A stretch of 6,567 nt of DNA from Lachnospiraceae bacterium UBA2734 (GTDB lineage Bacteria > Bacillota > Clostridia > Lachnospirales > Lachnospiraceae), in contig DEKA01000053.1 in assembly GCA_002353635.1 (NCBI GenBank), positions 766-7,332 of the forward strand, in the 5' to 3' direction. The position numbers and the translations under genes were made by a program. The notes beneath the pieces were generated by a model. The model was given only the letters and a program-made list of their open reading frames with translations. It had not been told where the DNA came from and did no database searches. Positions 6,230-6,567 of this stretch are shown here, piece after piece (positions within the stretch are counted from its first letter, which is position 1; every line of letters starts with the position of its first letter).

Positions 6230-6306
6230 TGTCCGCCCCTCAGAAAGATATGCAATCTGTCTGGTAAGCAAGCTTCCCATCCAGATCGCATATCTTTCTG
6301 AGGGGC
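6224..6306. repeat. Long-hairpin repeat, copy B
   Basis: Starts with the same 23-nt leader as copy A. A perfect 19-bp stem (6235-6253 with 6288-6306; ends GCCCCTCAG and CTGAGGGGC) is followed by an apical helix TCTGG (6260-6264) with CCAGA (6281-6285). Compared with copy A, the apical region differs only by C-to-T and G-to-A transitions plus a 2-nt insertion. It lies 24 nt before the first putative promoter. No T-run follows, so it is not an obvious terminator. Confidence 0.8.
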
Positions 6307-6330
6307 ACTGAATATTTATCAAATTAGTGC

Positions 6331-6359
6331 TTGCAAAATGAAAAAGGTGATGATATACT
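6331..6359 (+). promoter_or_regulatory. Putative sigma-A promoter P1 (extended -10)
   Basis: TTGCAA (6331-6336), 17-nt spacer, TATACT (6354-6359), with TG at 6351-6352 forming an extended -10. An AT-rich stretch (about 6310-6326) upstream could act as an UP element. Transcription would start near 6366 and read off the right edge. It is the upstream member of a tandem pair, as is common for rRNA operons. Confidence 0.7.
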
Positions 6360-6464
6360 CTGTCTTGCCGTTGCGGAAGAGAGTAAGATTTCTGCACAAC
6401 GGAAGTGCTGAAAAGCCTCAAGAAATGTACGAATCATACGAAAACAAATTGATTTAAAAAGTTC

Positions 6465-6493
6465 TTGACAAAAGCTTCGAAGCGCAGTATCTT
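6465..6493 (+). promoter_or_regulatory. Putative sigma-A promoter P2 (rRNA-type)
   Basis: A consensus TTGACA (6465-6470), 17-nt spacer, TATCTT (6488-6493), preceded by an A/T-rich UP-like tract (6441-6464). The expected start is near 6500. The consensus -35, the UP-like tract and the upstream partner promoter 134 nt away resemble rRNA operon promoters, and recR followed by an rRNA operon is known in Bacillus. The downstream gene is outside the window. Confidence 0.75.
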
Positions 6494-6499
6494 ATGAGA

Positions 6500-6567
6500 G
6501 TTGCGTCTCACGGACGCAGACAGGACTCCGGTCCTGCACGAACTATTTCAATCTTATATCTGACAAT
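6500..6567 (+). other. Structured transcript leader, probably of an rRNA operon
   Basis: Downstream of P2 are two consecutive hairpins: TGCGTC (6502-6507) with GACGCA (6513-6518), loop TCACG; and CAGGAC (6521-6526) with GTCCTG (6531-6536), loop TCCG. An AT-rich tail runs to the window end. There is no Shine-Dalgarno or start codon with an open frame of note, consistent with a non-coding leader. No recognisable boxA or mature 16S sequence is present, so the rRNA assignment rests on promoters and gene order. Confidence 0.5.

Larger units (their letters stand above)
6158..6318. repeat. 10-nt inverted repeat framing the copy B block
   Basis: TAAATATTCA (6158-6167) and TGAATATTTA (6309-6318) are perfect reverse complements; both lie next to C-rich/G-rich bases (ACCCC on the left, GGGGC on the right). 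They enclose three smaller hairpins and could mark element boundaries. The arms are AT-rich and short, so chance cannot be excluded. Confidence 0.4.
5688..6567. other. 880-nt gene-free, repeat-rich intergenic region
   Basis: No open frame here has a plausible ribosome binding site or a recognisable protein family; the minus-strand frames of 98 and 114 codons run straight through the repeats and hairpins. The left 620 nt are GC-rich tandem and inverted repeats; the right 260 nt turn AT-rich and hold the promoters. No clear terminator for cvpA was found immediately after its stop. Confidence 0.75.

Noticed and set aside
5699..6306. CRISPR array
   Set aside because: Repeat units are few, unevenly spaced and partly inverted, and there are no cas genes; the spacing does not fit repeat-spacer regularity.
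6235..6306. Copy B hairpin as an intrinsic terminator
   Set aside because: The stem is long, but it is followed by ACTGAATATT rather than a T-run, and its paralogue copy A also lacks one.
5299..6320. Shared 12-mer TGAATATTTATC at the cvpA start (5299-5310) and upstream of P1 (6309-6320)
   Set aside because: AT-rich and short, with no matching flanks; most likely chance.
6077..6421. 114-codon minus-strand open frame over the hairpin repeats
   Set aside because: It runs through both long hairpins and both -35/-10 elements of P1; the translation shows no domain and there is no ribosome binding site.
6338..6457. 39-codon plus-strand frame (starts MKKVMIYSVLP)
   Set aside because: It has no Shine-Dalgarno, its start lies inside the P1 spacer upstream of the expected transcription start, and an open stretch this short is easily due to chance.

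Overview
The window looks like an origin-proximal chromosomal segment of a Clostridia member (Bacillota), most likely a GC-rich Lachnospiraceae. Three things support this: the dnaX-ybaB-recR order, a DUF5711 family gene (a family I know mainly from Lachnospiraceae and relatives), and strong tandem promoters at the right edge that resemble an rRNA operon leader. In Bacillus subtilis the dnaX-yaaK-recR cluster also lies just ahead of an rRNA operon. The taxonomy and the rRNA assignment are inferences; no rRNA sequence is visible.

Layout, all genes on the + strand: dnaX (5' end cut off by the window, 1-1611), ybaB/ebfC (1657-1989), recR (1996-2595), galM-type aldose 1-epimerase (2775-3830), a DUF5711 membrane-anchored protein (3957-5279) and a short CvpA-family membrane protein (5298-5687). 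The first three form the widely conserved replication/repair cluster: clamp-loader subunit, nucleoid-associated protein and recombination mediator. galM is a sugar-metabolism gene placed after it. DUF5711 and cvpA are 18 nt apart and probably cotranscribed. Hairpins that could terminate or attenuate transcription lie after dnaX, after recR and (two or three in a row) after galM.

From 5688 to the end (880 nt) I see no credible gene. This stretch is packed with repeats and secondary structure: a roughly 57-nt tandem repeat (5699-5829); a roughly 244-nt imperfect inverted-repeat element with two strong hairpins inside it (5816-6059); and two related long hairpins that share a 23-nt leader (6061-6142 and 6224-6306), with smaller hairpins between them. 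It ends with two well-formed sigma-A type promoters (6331-6359 and 6465-6493) and a hairpin-bearing leader reading off the right edge. The repeat-rich block is the least explained part of the window. It could be a family of non-autonomous mobile palindromes or a structured RNA.
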